A stretch of DNA of 64,000 bases from Undaria pinnatifida (Eukaryota > Sar > Phaeophyceae > Laminariales > Alariaceae). The stretch covers positions 14,076,978 through 14,140,977 of the forward strand of contig JABAKD010000021.1 of NCBI GenBank assembly GCA_012845835.1. The letters run 5' to 3'. The position numbers and the translations under genes were made by a program. Positions 33,022 to 44,599 of the stretch are shown in pieces. The notes below the pieces were generated by a model. It did not search any database, was not told where the DNA came from, and saw nothing but the letters and a program-made list of their open reading frames with translations. How positions within the stretch are numbered: position 1 is the stretch's first letter; every line of letters starts with the position of its first letter.

Positions 33022-33960
33022 GCTCAATGTATGTGTGCGTGGAAACTATAAATCCTTCAAGGGGATAAATCTGACGGACTTGCGAACAATGCACCAGTTT
33101 TTCATGGGAAGGGGGGTGGGGCGATGGGTCAGCTCAAACTCTGCGTAGCAACTATACATCCTTCAAGGGAAGGAATGTGACGGTTTGGGAAGAATGCACA
33201 AATCAATCATATATATTTAGTAAGTGATACAACCAGTTAGTAGAGGGCGGAGTGTTCGAGGGCGTGGGGGGTGGGGGAGGGGGGTGGGTAGGTGGGGGGA
33301 AGGACACTAAGTCACAAAGATGTAGCTGTTTGCTTTACGTGTGGTGCTAGGTCTAGGCGATAGTGCGGGTGGTGGGGAAGGTGGGGGCGTTGGGGCCACA
33401 GGGGGGATAGGAATTGCAGCAGCGGCGTGAAGGGCTCTTGAAGAATAATGAGGTGATATACAGCGCGTGGAAATGTTTATTACTGTGTCAGAATTCGATA
33501 TTGGGGGGACGTTTGAGCAGAGATAACGGAAAGAAAAAAGTAAGGGGAGGGGGGGGGAGGGGGGGGGAGGGGGGGGGGTTTATGAGGTTTAGGTCACTCA
33601 TAATTTGAAGATACACTCCAGCTGCATGATCAAAGTTTTGATCGAAGCTCATATTTGCAAGAGCGTGTGAGGTACACAGATCGCGCGGATTAATAATACA
33701 TCTAGGGGCTTGCTATACGCGTGGCGCCGGGTCAAGGCGATTGTGCGGGTGGTAGGGAAGGAGGGGGCGTTGGAAAAGGGCGGGGGTGACGGGGGGGGGG
33801 GGTTAATGAAAACAATGTCGTAGATGGCCCGAAAGATGATGACGTGATATCAATTGCGTAGAAGTGTTTATTACTCTGGCCGATTTTGATTGTATGTGGG
33901 GCGTTTGGAACAACAGGGCGGGGATAATATATGTATGTGTATTCTGGTAAACAAGTCAAC
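32597..33960 (+). repeat. R repeat, long form (copy R7) with a 36-base poly-G run
   Basis: The head (AATCCAGCTGTGAGATCGAA), blocks and tail modules are in the usual order, with a second head-like stretch at about 33613. The spacer at 32985-33020 is 36 uninterrupted G. More G-rich tracts occur at 33540-33580. Confidence 0.8.
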
Positions 33961-36204
33961 GTACAGTAGATGGTGCTTGTAAATCATTCGTACTCGAGCC
34001 TTGCTGTACCGACATCTAACAGCAGAAAGCAGGAGTTTTGCTGTACTGCGTGCGGTTTCGACGCAGCATGCGGGGCACGCGACACGTCCAATACATACCG
34101 GGTACATCAGTTGATGGTATTCATGCCCCTTGACAGACAGTTGTCAAGAATAATCACCAATAATAAAACTACAGCAGTAGTCCAAATATACCTTGACGGT
34201 ACAAAATTGCTCGTAGACTGCTTACACAAGTACAAAAACGAATTGTAGGGAAATAACCCCAAATCGACGCGAAATTCAGCAAACGCATCACAGCATTGAC
34301 GGGAATATCCGACGGTTCGATACACCAACAACGTGTGTTTCGCTCGTACATCATACCATCATCTCAGCAGAACCACACGCCACACACTAATCGAACGCAA
34401 AAGGAAACACTAGCAAGGCATATTACATATCTCCTGCACAGGTTCATCATGCATACATAGTCTTCAAGAGGCGCACATATACGTACAGCATTGCTTGGTC
34501 AAGGGGTTCGTTGACAACTTTGTCAAATTTGCGAGCAGTTCCATCTCCACAAAAAAAGGCCTGCTGTGAAGTATGAGTACGTACATAGAAAAAAAAAGCG
34601 CGTACGATATCATCGTTTAACTTTCCATTTCCCCTATCTATGACATCAACCTCAACTCCGCCGTGTTGTGCATTGCCTGGGTGCTCAGCCAGGCAGCCAT
34701 AACACGTAATCAGACGCCAGTGTCCGGCAGTACCGCTAAAGATCAATTAATTGAGTGAAGCTGCGAATATTTTACGTCAGTGGATCATACCGTCTACTCT
34801 CTCCAATCCAAAATATAATCAACCTCAATCAATCTCACAATGTAAATCAATATGAAATCAAACCGAAAACCGAAGTCATCAGCAGTCCGAAAATCAAAGG
34901 TAATACGTGCCTGACGCAGGTGTAAAAGTGCCGATGGGCCGTTGATCCTGTGGCTTTTTCTGGATTTCGTTTCTGCCATCGACGTCTCTTTCTTGCGCCC
35001 GTGCCCTGCCGATGCAGAACCCTACACCGGAGCCCATAATTGCTCCATCAATCTACTTCCTGTACTCGTACGCATGATATATCGCTCTCTCCTCCACTTC
35101 TTTCTCGGCGCTTGCCGGCCAACTATTCCATTTTCTCTTGCTCCCCTTAGCAGCCGCTGCTGGACCATTTTCGTTTTATTCTCGGCTTCCAGCGCAAAGC
35201 AGACCTCCGGCCCCATGCCTCAGGTTAACCTGCTGTTGCATTTGGGGCCACTGCACTTCGCCATCCCACAAGCCTTTACAATTTCCCTGCGGTTGCAGCC
35301 TCTGCTGCTGGTATGCTGACGACGTGGCTGCATTTCATCGTTGGGCCGGGTGTAGCAACCCCCGAACCTCTGCTGTTTTGGTTACCGATGGAGATGCTGT
35401 GCCTGTTGGTTCTGCTTCCCCTCAGCGCCTTCGCTCAAAAGGTCCACGCGCACCTTGCTGCTGCGATTATTATTAAGGCGGCATCGCCTCGTTCCTCTCT
35501 TTCTCTCATGTGCTACTCACCAATTCTCTCTCTCATCTCACTCTCTCCTCGCTCGCGAACAGAGCCACTTTCTAATCCACTTTACCCATCACTTCCCCTT
35601 GAAGTCAGTGGTAGCATGTATCGCCGACACCACTTCTGCATACGAAGCTCGCAGGCCTGCCTCAGCGAGTCCGACCTCTCATTCACTATCTGCAACGTAT
35701 CCTGTATCTTGACTTAACTTTACTTCTTCGACCTTGTATTTCAGGCTTGCCTTGTGCATGCCAACATCATTTTGAGCTGACATGACCTAAATTTCTCATC
35801 TCTTTGGGCTGCACTCCGCCGTCGCTCACCAGTGGAACTCAAAAGTCTAACTCACACACTAGTGTGTTGATTGGTCTTCAACGTTTTACGCGTAGCTGGC
35901 GTGGAGGGAGTGGTGGTGACTCAAGACGGCGACACAGAGCTCTCTCTTGTGTTGTCCCGAATTCGAGCCTGAGTCGTCCTCATAAAGAGTTAACAGCTCG
36001 ACCTAAACTACGAGTGAGGGGTCACAGCCAATCACAGAGAAAGGAAAAAAATAGGAAAATCAACCTCATCCCGCCGCGTGTCCCCTTACGCCTTATACAT
36101 GAATCCCCTACCAACATATGGAACTGCCTGAAATAATGTGCCAGAATCGTCGTTTTCGTGAAGACAACTAACAAAAATATTAACGCCACAAATGAAAAGA
36201 TGGA
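33961..36204. other. No supported feature, 2.2 kb
   Basis: No domain, repeat copy or RNA gene recognised. 35040-35720 is rich in pyrimidines on the + strand, which opens several frames without protein sense. Confidence 0.4.
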
Positions 36205-36276
36205 TCCCTCGCGCGAGTGGGCCAGACCCATGAAAGGGAGAGGCCGCAGATATGCCTCCCGTTACCGCAGCCTTGG
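36205..36276. mobile_element. T1 element, right end only (T1d)
   Basis: Has the subterminal dyad CTCGCGCGAGTGGGCCAGAC and then CCGTTACCGCAGCCTTGG, matching the right ends at 9149 and 43224. No matching left end was found nearby. Confidence 0.5.
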
Positions 36277-36629
36277 TTTTGGATGGTACCGATTCTCCTC
36301 GAAGTGTGTGTTCCCGATTTTATGGGCAGTGTTTCTTCGGTCGGAGTTCAGCACGAGAAGAGCGTGAAGCCCGGCATGTCTAAGGGGCAGTTTCTCCTGT
36401 CTACCACACGTTGAATGTCAGACGGAGTAATCTTGGAGGGCGGTCCGCTCCGTGACACAGCGTTGCCTACAAAAAAATGTTAACTGCATAATGGTTCCTA
36501 TCAATTGAAATATTCTATCGTTCGATTCATGAACAATAACAAATTATGAAGCTTGAACACGTTGTTTACTACATCATAAAGCTGGGTTGCATACTACATG
36601 TAACATCAAACCTTCTACAATATAAACAT

Positions 36630-37850
36630 TACCAGGCGGGTAATATACAGGGGTGTCTTCTTGCTACAACCGTCAGATTCGTCCCTTTTGAGGGCTTACA
36701 GTTTTCTCCCACATATTGAAATGCCTTTCCCCGCCCGATCCCTCCTGTTCAAACTCCCCATCTAAAATATAAATTTACCATAGCAGTAAACACTACCAGC
36801 CAGCTGATATCATCTCATTATCCTTCTAGCCATCCATGCCGTAGCCCCACCTCATCTCCGCCCTCTTCTCCCCCGCCCTTCCTACTTGTTGTTCCCCGCT
36901 CAGTTCTTTCAAACGCCCCACTTGCAATCGAAATCAGCTAGAGTAAAAAACAGTTGTAAACAATTGATATAACTTCATTATCTTTTTGGCCATTCATGAC
37001 GTCGCTTTCTTTCATCCCCCTCCCCCCCTCCAACGTCCCCTCCTTCCCCCACACTCCCCACGATCGCCTAGACCCAGCACCGCGCGTATAGCAAGCCCTT
37101 ACATATATGATTGAAACGCGCGATCGGAGTATCACACACAATGTTGCCAACATGAGTTTCTTCTAAACCCTTGCTCTCATAGCTAAAATGATTTTTTTTG
37201 TTTTTATACAAATTGAAATACACCATATTTTATGTGGCCTAAACGTCTTCAACCCCCCCCCCCCTTGTCTTTATATTCGCTCTCTCTTGCTCAAATGCCG
37301 CACCAAATATCGCAACCCGCCATGCTAATAATCACTTCCACGCCCTGGACATCACCGCATTACCTTTTTTCAGCCGTCCATGTCGCTGCTCCCACCCCCG
37401 TCCCTAACGCCGCCTCCTTCCCCACCATCCGCACCATCGCGTAGACCTAGCACCACGCGTATGGCAAACGCCTACATATATGCGACCTAAAACCCTCCCC
37501 CCTCCCCCTCACCCCCCCCCCCCCCCCCCCAACACACACCCATTCCCCAAGATTAGAATTTCTAGTTGATACCAGCAAATCGAGGTGCCTCACCTCTCCT
37601 CCCCCCCCCTCCCCCCTCCCCTTTTCCCCGCTTCCCTCCCCACCCCCGCTGCTTTTTGATTCAAGGCAGGTCCCCACGTCCTTGATATAATCCGCCCTCC
37701 CCTCACCGGTTACTCCACTGGAAAGTTTTTACTTCATAATAAACTGATGCAATCCTTTTTACAGCCGTCAGATTTTGTCCCCCTCAATAACAAGTTTTAT
37801 AGTTTCCGCGCACAGACTGCCTAACATCACTCTGTTTACCTTGATAGTTA
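36630..37850 (-). repeat. R repeat, long form in reverse (copies R8/R9)
   Basis: The reverse complement shows R blocks in the usual order from 37850 down to 36630: GTGATGTTAGGCAGTCTGTG, GGACAAAATCTGACGGCTGT, G-rich spacers, GCTATACGCG-like sequence, a second head (GTGTGTGATACTCCGATCGC at about 37140) and the tail module with GGATGGCTAGAAGGATAATG. It contains a run of 19 C at 37512-37530. It is head-to-head with the + strand copy R10. Confidence 0.8.
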
Positions 37851-37917
37851 ACGAATTCAGCGTCAATGCTCATCTTCGGCAGCTGCGTTGTTCGTCCTTG
37901 ATACAATATTCTAAAAA

Positions 37918-39240
37918 TTAAAATACACTCCAGGTGTGAGATCGAATATTTTGTCGAAACTCATCTTTGCAAGCTGTGTGTGATACTCCGATCGCGCGCA
38001 TTACGGGTTGTGTGTCCTCATTGAGGATATAGGTCGGCGACTCCCCTTACAACTACAGTGTAGCTATCAAGGTCAACAGGGTGATGCTAGGCAGTCTGTG
38101 CGCGGAAACTATAAAACCCGTTTCTGGGGGCGACAAAATCTGACAGCTGTGGAACGAAATCCATCAGTTTATCAAGTGAATTCTTCAAGTCTAATGAATA
38201 TTCGGTGAGGGGAGGGCGGAGTTTTGAAGGACGTGGAGGCCTGATTTTGATCAAAAGGGGGGCGGGAGGGGGAGAGGGGGGGGAGGGGACGGGTTGGGCA
38301 GGTTTATTTGTTCGTGGAAACTAAAAATATTTCTTGTGGGGAGGGGGAGGAATGTGGCGGGGGGGGCCGGGGGCGGGGGGGGAGGACTTTAGGTCGCATA
38401 GATGTAGGGGTTTGCTATACGCGTAGTGCTAGGTCTAGGCGATTGTGCCGGTGGTGGGTCAAGGAGGAGGTGTTGGGGACGGGGGTGGGTGGGAAATGCG
38501 GCAGCAGTATGGACGGCTCTGAAGCGATAACGAGGCAATATCCAGGGCGTGGAATTGTTTATTACTTTGCCGGATTTCGATAGTTGGTGCGGCGTTTAAG
38601 TTACAAGAAGCGAGGGGAAAAAAAAATAAACAAAGGCGGCGGGGGGGGGGGGGTTTAGGTCACATATAAAATAAAAATCAAGGATTTGCTCGACACTGAT
38701 GTTCGCAACATTGTGTGTGATCCTCCGGTCGCGCGTATTAATCATATATGTAGGGGCCTACTATACGCACGGTGCTGGGTCTAGGCGATCGTGCGGGGTG
38801 TGGGGGAGGAGGGGGCGTTGGGGAGGGGGAGGAGGGGATTTGAATGAAAGCTACGGCATGGATTGCTAGAAAGATAATGACGTAATATCAATTGCTTAGA
38901 AATGTTTATTACTCTGGCCGATTTCGATTGTAAGTGGGGCGTTTCAACGAACTGGGGCGGGAACAAAGGGGGCGGGGGGGAGATGAGTTGGAGCTACGGC
39001 ATGGATGGCTAGATGGATAATGAGATGATATCACCTGCCTGGTAGTATTTACTACTCTGGCAGATTTTGATTTCAGGTGGTGCGTTTAAACAAGAGGGAT
39101 CAGGGGCGGCGGGGGCCGGGGGGGCGAGCATTTTAATATGTGCGCGGAAACTATAAACCCTTGAAAGGGACGAATCTGACGGTTGCAGCAAGAAGACACC
39201 ACCTTATATCACCCGACTGGTAATGTTTATTTTTCTGAAA
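37918..39240 (+). repeat. R repeat, long form (copy R10)
   Basis: Head ACACTCCAGGTGTGAGATCG at 37925. All blocks follow, including a second head near 38680 and three tail modules (about 38515, 38860 and 38995). With 36630-37850 it forms a palindrome of about 2.6 kb. Confidence 0.85.
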
Positions 39241-40519
39241 GGTTTGATGTAACATGTAGTATGCAACCCAGTTCTTAGGTGTAAAAAACTTCATCATTTG
39301 TTATTGTACATGGATCGAAAGCCAGAAAATTTTAATCGATAGGTACCATCATGTAGAGATACCATTATTTTCTGACATCGCTAAGTATAAGGAGATGCAT
39401 ATTGCCAAAAACAACAGGCGAGGTGATGGTCATGCAATGTCACCGCATTATATGTTGGTGGGGAGGGCTCCAGGTATTTTGTTTTCGTTATTATTTTTTT
39501 TCAATAGACATACGTTTTGTTTGTATCCACTAAAATGGTTGGTGTTCTGGTATTTTATACTCTAGGTGGGGAATTTTCTTCCAAATTCAACATTTAGTCT
39601 ATAATATAATTTTATAAAATCTATAGTTTCCACTATAGACTACTGCTCTATCATATGTGTGGTGGGTGGTTAATGTTGTTTTTTCTCCGCTTTACCAGCG
39701 GGAGGAGTCCGCATAAGGAGTATTACTAGTTATCTAGAACTTCGAGGTATGCCAATAGAAGTACGGCTTTAAAGAGTAAATGATATTTGCATGATCACGA
39801 ATAAGTTCTCTATCGTTGAGAGTGGGATGTTCTGCTCGTCGCAAATAGAGGTATCGCACATATATGTGCACAGCTGGAGTGTATTTTCATTTTTTATATT
39901 ACATGCAAGGCTCGTCATTCATTCTTGCTATTAATAACGCGAAAGCCTTCTTTGTCATACATCATTTGCTAGATTCATGCCAAAACGAGTAATTAGAGGT
40001 CATGGCGTGGTATCCAATCAACAACAGCAAGCAAAGAGATCTATTCAGACCAGCAGATAGGTCCTTCTAGCGCAATTACTCGGTCGTCCTACATTACCGA
40101 CATTCCCCATCCGCCGGAGGATAAAAAAAAAAAAAAAAATCCAACGTGCTCGCACTGTGTTGACACGTCTGCATCCTGAAGGTCCTATTGAATTCGCCAA
40201 CCATAGTCTAATGTATTCGTTATAGTCTAGTCTATATGTTTAATTATTATATTATTTTGCAGCGTCAGATAATCCAAAATTTATCTACATCCGCCCCTCG
40301 GGTGTTTTGTACTGCGTGTCAACATTCATCCTGCCCCCCAAAGCTTAAGGCGTGTCACGTAGGAGCCGCCACCGGCCGTTCTTCAAATTACGGTACGCGA
40401 CGGTGGCATCACTATATGTGTGTCTGCGATCTATTGCAAATTGTGACCATCAAACAATTGCAGGCGTGATTGATGCTTAATTACCAGCCATCCCAACTCT
40501 AGAGAAAATACTAAAAAAA
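39241..40519. other. Repeat tail, then AT-rich stretch with an A-tail
   Basis: 39241-39460 matches the tail region after R5. The rest is T-rich and AT-rich without genes. At 40108-40140 the sequence CCCCATCCGCCGGAG plus about 17 A is the same 3' end as the insertion at 31584-32013; its 5' limit is not clear. Confidence 0.5.
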
Positions 40520-41540
40520 AGTAAAAATACACTCCATCCAGCTGTGCGATCGAATATTTCGTCGTAACTCATCTTTGCAGAGTTGTATTGTGTGTGATAC
40601 TCCGGTCTCGCGTATTACGGGTTGTGTGTCCTCATTAGGGATCTAGGTCGGTGAATCCTCTTGCAACTGCTACAGTGTAGCCATCAGGGTAAACAGGGTT
40701 CTGTTAGTCAGTGTGTGCGCGGAAGCTATGGAACCCGTTTCTGAGAGGGACAAAATCTGACAGCTTAGAAAGGAAATGCATCGATGTATCATGTGAACCC
40801 TGTAAGTCGAATGACCGGTGAGGGAAGGGCGCAGTTTTAACGGGCGTGGGGGCCTGGTTCTGATAAATAGGTAGCGGGGGTGAGGCGGGGAGGAGGGGAG
40901 GGACGGATGGGGAAGCTCAGTTTGTGCGTGGAAACTATAAATCCTCTAAGTAAGGGGATAAATCTAAGGGTTTGGAAATAATGCACCAGTAAATCTTGGC
41001 GGGAGGCAGCAAGTCTGTGCGTGGAAACTACAAATTCTTCAAGGAGAAAAAACGGACTGTTTTGGAAAGAATGCACCATTATATCATTTATATCCTGTAA
41101 GTCGTACAACCAGTGAATAGAGGGCGGCGCTTTCAAGGGGGTGGGGGTAGGGTGAGGGGGTGAGGACGTACGGGGTGGGGTAGAGGGGGGGGGGGGGGTG
41201 AAGGGGGCGGGAGCGAAAGGGTTTCAAGTCGCATATATGTAGCGGTTTGCTATACGCGTGGAGCTAGGTCTAGGCGATGGTGCGGGTGGTAAGGAAGTAA
41301 GAGGCGCTGGGGGCGGAGAGGAGGTGGGAATTGCAGGAGCGGCATGTTTGGCTTTAGAAGGACAATTAGGTGATATCCAGTGCGTGGAAATGTCTATTAC
41401 TCTGGCACATTTCGATATTAGGTGGGGCATGTGAGCAAAAGAAAAACAAAAGGGGGTGGAGGTGGGGGGAGATATTTCAAGAGGTTTAGGTCACATAATA
41501 TTATATAATACACTCCAGCTGTGAGATCGAAGATTTGGTG
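40520..41540 (+). repeat. R repeat, long form (copy R11)
   Basis: Head at 40527 (ACACTCCATCCAGCTGTGCG, with a small duplication of CATC), all blocks, a G-rich spacer at 41186-41200, one tail module (41335-41430) and a second head (ACACTCCAGCTGTGAGATCG at 41509) that is cut short. Confidence 0.8.
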
Positions 41541-41969
41541 CGTACAGAATATATTGTTTTGCATCGACAAACTACTGTGACGTGGGTGAACAGGACGATG
41601 GTACGAAGCGCCCCGACGCCAGAAGTCCCAAGGCGTGATCCTGCATTGAGTGGACGGGGGGTCATCGGCCATCTGAGGTGGAATGCGAACAGACACTCTA
41701 CCTCCTGCCTCTCAACACTTCAATTTTCACGACTACACGCTTTTTCTCTTATCTATGCCATCAATGCAACCGCCCCCTTCCTCTACCGACAAATCGTCTG
41801 TACCTACAGCACGACGAAGAAAACACACTGGAGTGCTGAAATAGTTTTAGTCGTGGTAGTATGGAGTAGATTGTGTCGATACATATCCCCGTGAATATCA
41901 ATATTAGGTGGAGCTGCCCTGTCTCTTGGTTGCGAGGGCAAAGTCGGTGCTGAGGGGAATCGACACACG
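41541..41969. other. No supported feature
   Basis: About 0.4 kb between R11 and the next T1 element. Confidence 0.4.
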
Positions 41970-43224
41970 GAGCCAGGCTACGGTAGGGGGTACCGCCCCA
42001 GTTATACCACAATTTTAGGGGTTTCGCTTCCGGGTTGCAAGTAGATCTTACACATGATTGTAGCCAGAGTAAAAACCGTACTGGTACGAGGACATCTAGG
42101 AAGGATTTCCACATCCGGGTTTACACCTCAATCGCCAGCGGGGGGACTTCAAGGGTGGACATTGGTGAACGGAATGGCTGCTGAAATTTCGTGGCTACCC
42201 GAGCCCTGGTACCCCCTCCGGAGTAGACGTGGAGAAAGAAGGGGGAAGAAGACGTGAAGAATAAGATCGCTGATCGTCTGAGAAGGCGAGGAAGGAAGAA
42301 AGTTCACAACACCCATATTTATATATATATATTATGTTACATATATGAGTTAGGGTTAAACCCCGGGAAAAATCGCTCTGAAACCGACCGACCGACCACC
42401 GTTGTATCCGCTACTCACACTCTAGACTCTAGTCCTCAATGAATGCGTGTATGCTGAAACTCGTGAAATTATAGTTATTATCAGATTAACGTCGCTATTT
42501 GACCGCATGTAACGTCGGAGTCCCGTCTCCGGCCCCGTACAGTGCTACGCAGTATGATTTTAAATAGTAATGGGGAAAAGTGTGTCGAGCGATTATTTCT
42601 CTCTCAACCTTATCAACTTCTCCGAACGTTAACCACTTTCTTTCCAAAAACCATTTTTCGAAACTCAGAATAGAAGCCGGAAAAATGTTTGGAGCCTCAA
42701 CTTTAAAAGAAATAAGCGCCAGAAAAAATGACTAAAAACATTTCCCCAGTTCGTGTCTCAATCCTCATACGCCCCCTTCTAGGCCACCCCCACCACAGCA
42801 CGTTTCCCCCTACCACCGCTTGTTTGGAGGTTTTGACACCACCTTATGTGCCCCTTGACATTAACCGCACTAAACGAAGGAAACAGGCCACAGGTACGAG
42901 TAACCTTCGTAAAAAGTAACCCAACAATGTTCCGACAGTAACAACGGCCACTCGGGCGAAAAACCATACCGCCGTGCGGGACGTAATAAGTGCCGCTCGA
43001 GGGAGTTACCACCCTCCCCCAGCTTCCTGGACCGGAAAAAACAAAAAATGCTCCGACGATATAGACTAGCTTACCCCAGAGAACTTGGATGCAACACTAG
43101 CTGCGCCGAAACAAATGCTTAAAACCGTTCTCATCCGTGACGTACAGCGTCACTCGTGCGACTGGCTCAAACACACCACTGAAGAGCGAAAAAAGAGAGG
43201 GATCCCCCTACCGCAGCCTTGGTC
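41970..43224. mobile_element. T1 element, long form (T1b), about 1.25 kb
   Basis: Left end GAGCCAGGCTACGGTAGGGG; inverse of the right end GACCAAGGCTGCGGTAGGGG. The right subterminal dyad CACTCGTGCGACTG is at 43152. No transposase is encoded; inside frames are short and without domains. The target duplication is not clear, so two half-elements in chance order remain possible. Confidence 0.5.
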
Positions 43225-44520
43225 GAAACACTATTAATGAGTCGTTCTATGGTAGCCCCCCCAACTTTTCTTCAACGAAATCGCAGGTTTCAAAACCAGC
43301 TCCCGGTCGTATCCCCTGAAACTCGGTTCCCGTCGACACCCCGACGTCATCGACCGATAGGCCTTTGCACACAAGAAACTATACGGATGCTCTGTTTTCA
43401 ATTGTATCCTTCCTAGTGTCTGGCAGCCATGAATCGTTCGTTAGAGAAAATCGCTGGTTTTGGGGGGGGGCTATCGTAGAATCACTCTAATAATAGGGAA
43501 CAATGCGACTGCTACGGCATGGATGAGGCGGGTTGTAACGGGCGGGGCAGGGTCGCTGGGCGAGAGGAAGGGGGAGACGGAGCGGGGCAAGGGGACACTA
43601 CAAAGGCATTTATATATATATATGCGTATACATTTTCAAAACAAGGGATCAAGGGCGTGGGGGAGGAAAATGGTGCCGATTTAGGTCATTGTGTCTAGGA
43701 CGGACGTGACGAGCAGGATAGAGTTCACAATCAATACGTCGGGCCCGGTTCCGGTGTTGTAAATAAGGGGCGTCCGATAGGGTTAGGTTCAGGAAAAATA
43801 AACAAGCCAACACATAGAAAAAAAAAGAGGGAGCGAGTTAAGAAGGGTAGGCCGGAACGGTAGATAGGGGCATACCGCGGGCTATAGGGGTCCTGGCCAA
43901 CTTCAGGTGTGGTAAATGGGGGCAGAGGGGGCGAGGTGGTGTAGGAAGCGTCTATCAGCCCGTTGAACTCAGGTCAAGACGCAGAGGGGGAAGGAGGAAG
44001 AGGTTGCAGGGTACTTGGCAAAAGGAAACTCGTCAACGGGGCCCCGCATAGGGAGGCGGGGGAAAAGCGCTTGACGGAGGTAGATGGGTACGGAAAAGAG
44101 GCAACAAGAACAAAGGGATCGAGCCGGGAAGCGCGCGGTGGGACGGTGCACGTAACGGGGGAAGCTAGCACATGGCGGCGGCCGTGCGCAGAGCACGTAG
44201 TACCGGGGGTGCTACTTCGCGATGTCAGTCCGCAACGCGATGCCACGCACCGTTTTGCCGTTTAATTTCATCCCATTAATTATCCTCGCTCTTATCTCGC
44301 GCTCCTTCCCAATAGTATCCCAGACCCGGGGTCGCATATCGGGTCTTTCTCCTTGCCCCCCACTACGGTTGCGGCCTTGATTTTAATAGGGAGAATAAAT
44401 TAGCATAATTCCTTCCCTCGTCGACCCTCGGTCGACTAATGCGGGTGGTCCTACTGCTGCTAGGCGCTCTCAACAGATTTGGTCATTTTTTTTGTTTTAT
44501 TTTCGCAAACACATTCAAGG
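43225..44520. other. G-rich stretch without genes
   Basis: Contains a (TA)n run near 43612 and purine-rich sequence at 43540-44180. GCTACGGCATGGATG at 43512 recalls an R tail module, but the surroundings do not align. No coding region supported. Confidence 0.4.
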
Positions 44521-44595
44521 TCTCGCCAGGGTGGGAATTGTAACCAATGACCATCGCTAGTAGCGTTCGAGAGAAACCACTACACCAGCGAGAGC
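44521..44595 (-). tRNA. tRNA-like sequence (pseudogene or SINE head)
   Basis: The minus strand starts TCTCGC and ends GCGAGA, a possible acceptor stem. It has an A-box TGGTGTAGTGG at the right place and a B-box-like GGTTACAATTCCC. The anticodon arm does not fold into a normal 5-bp stem with a 7-base loop, and the T-arm lacks its 5' strand, so it is not a working tRNA gene as read by eye. Downstream on the same strand is AAAATAAAACAAAAAAAA (44486-44505), as in a short tRNA-derived SINE. Confidence 0.35.
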
Positions 44596-44599
44596 AAGA

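Noticed and set aside
32841-33148. Glycine-rich and proline-rich frames
   Set aside because: They are translations of the poly-G spacer of an R repeat; similar frames occur in every R copy and shift with run length.
35313-35717. 134-codon frame with a hydrophobic start
   Set aside because: Pyrimidine-rich DNA gives leucine and serine-rich frames in several phases; no domain or splice sites support a gene.
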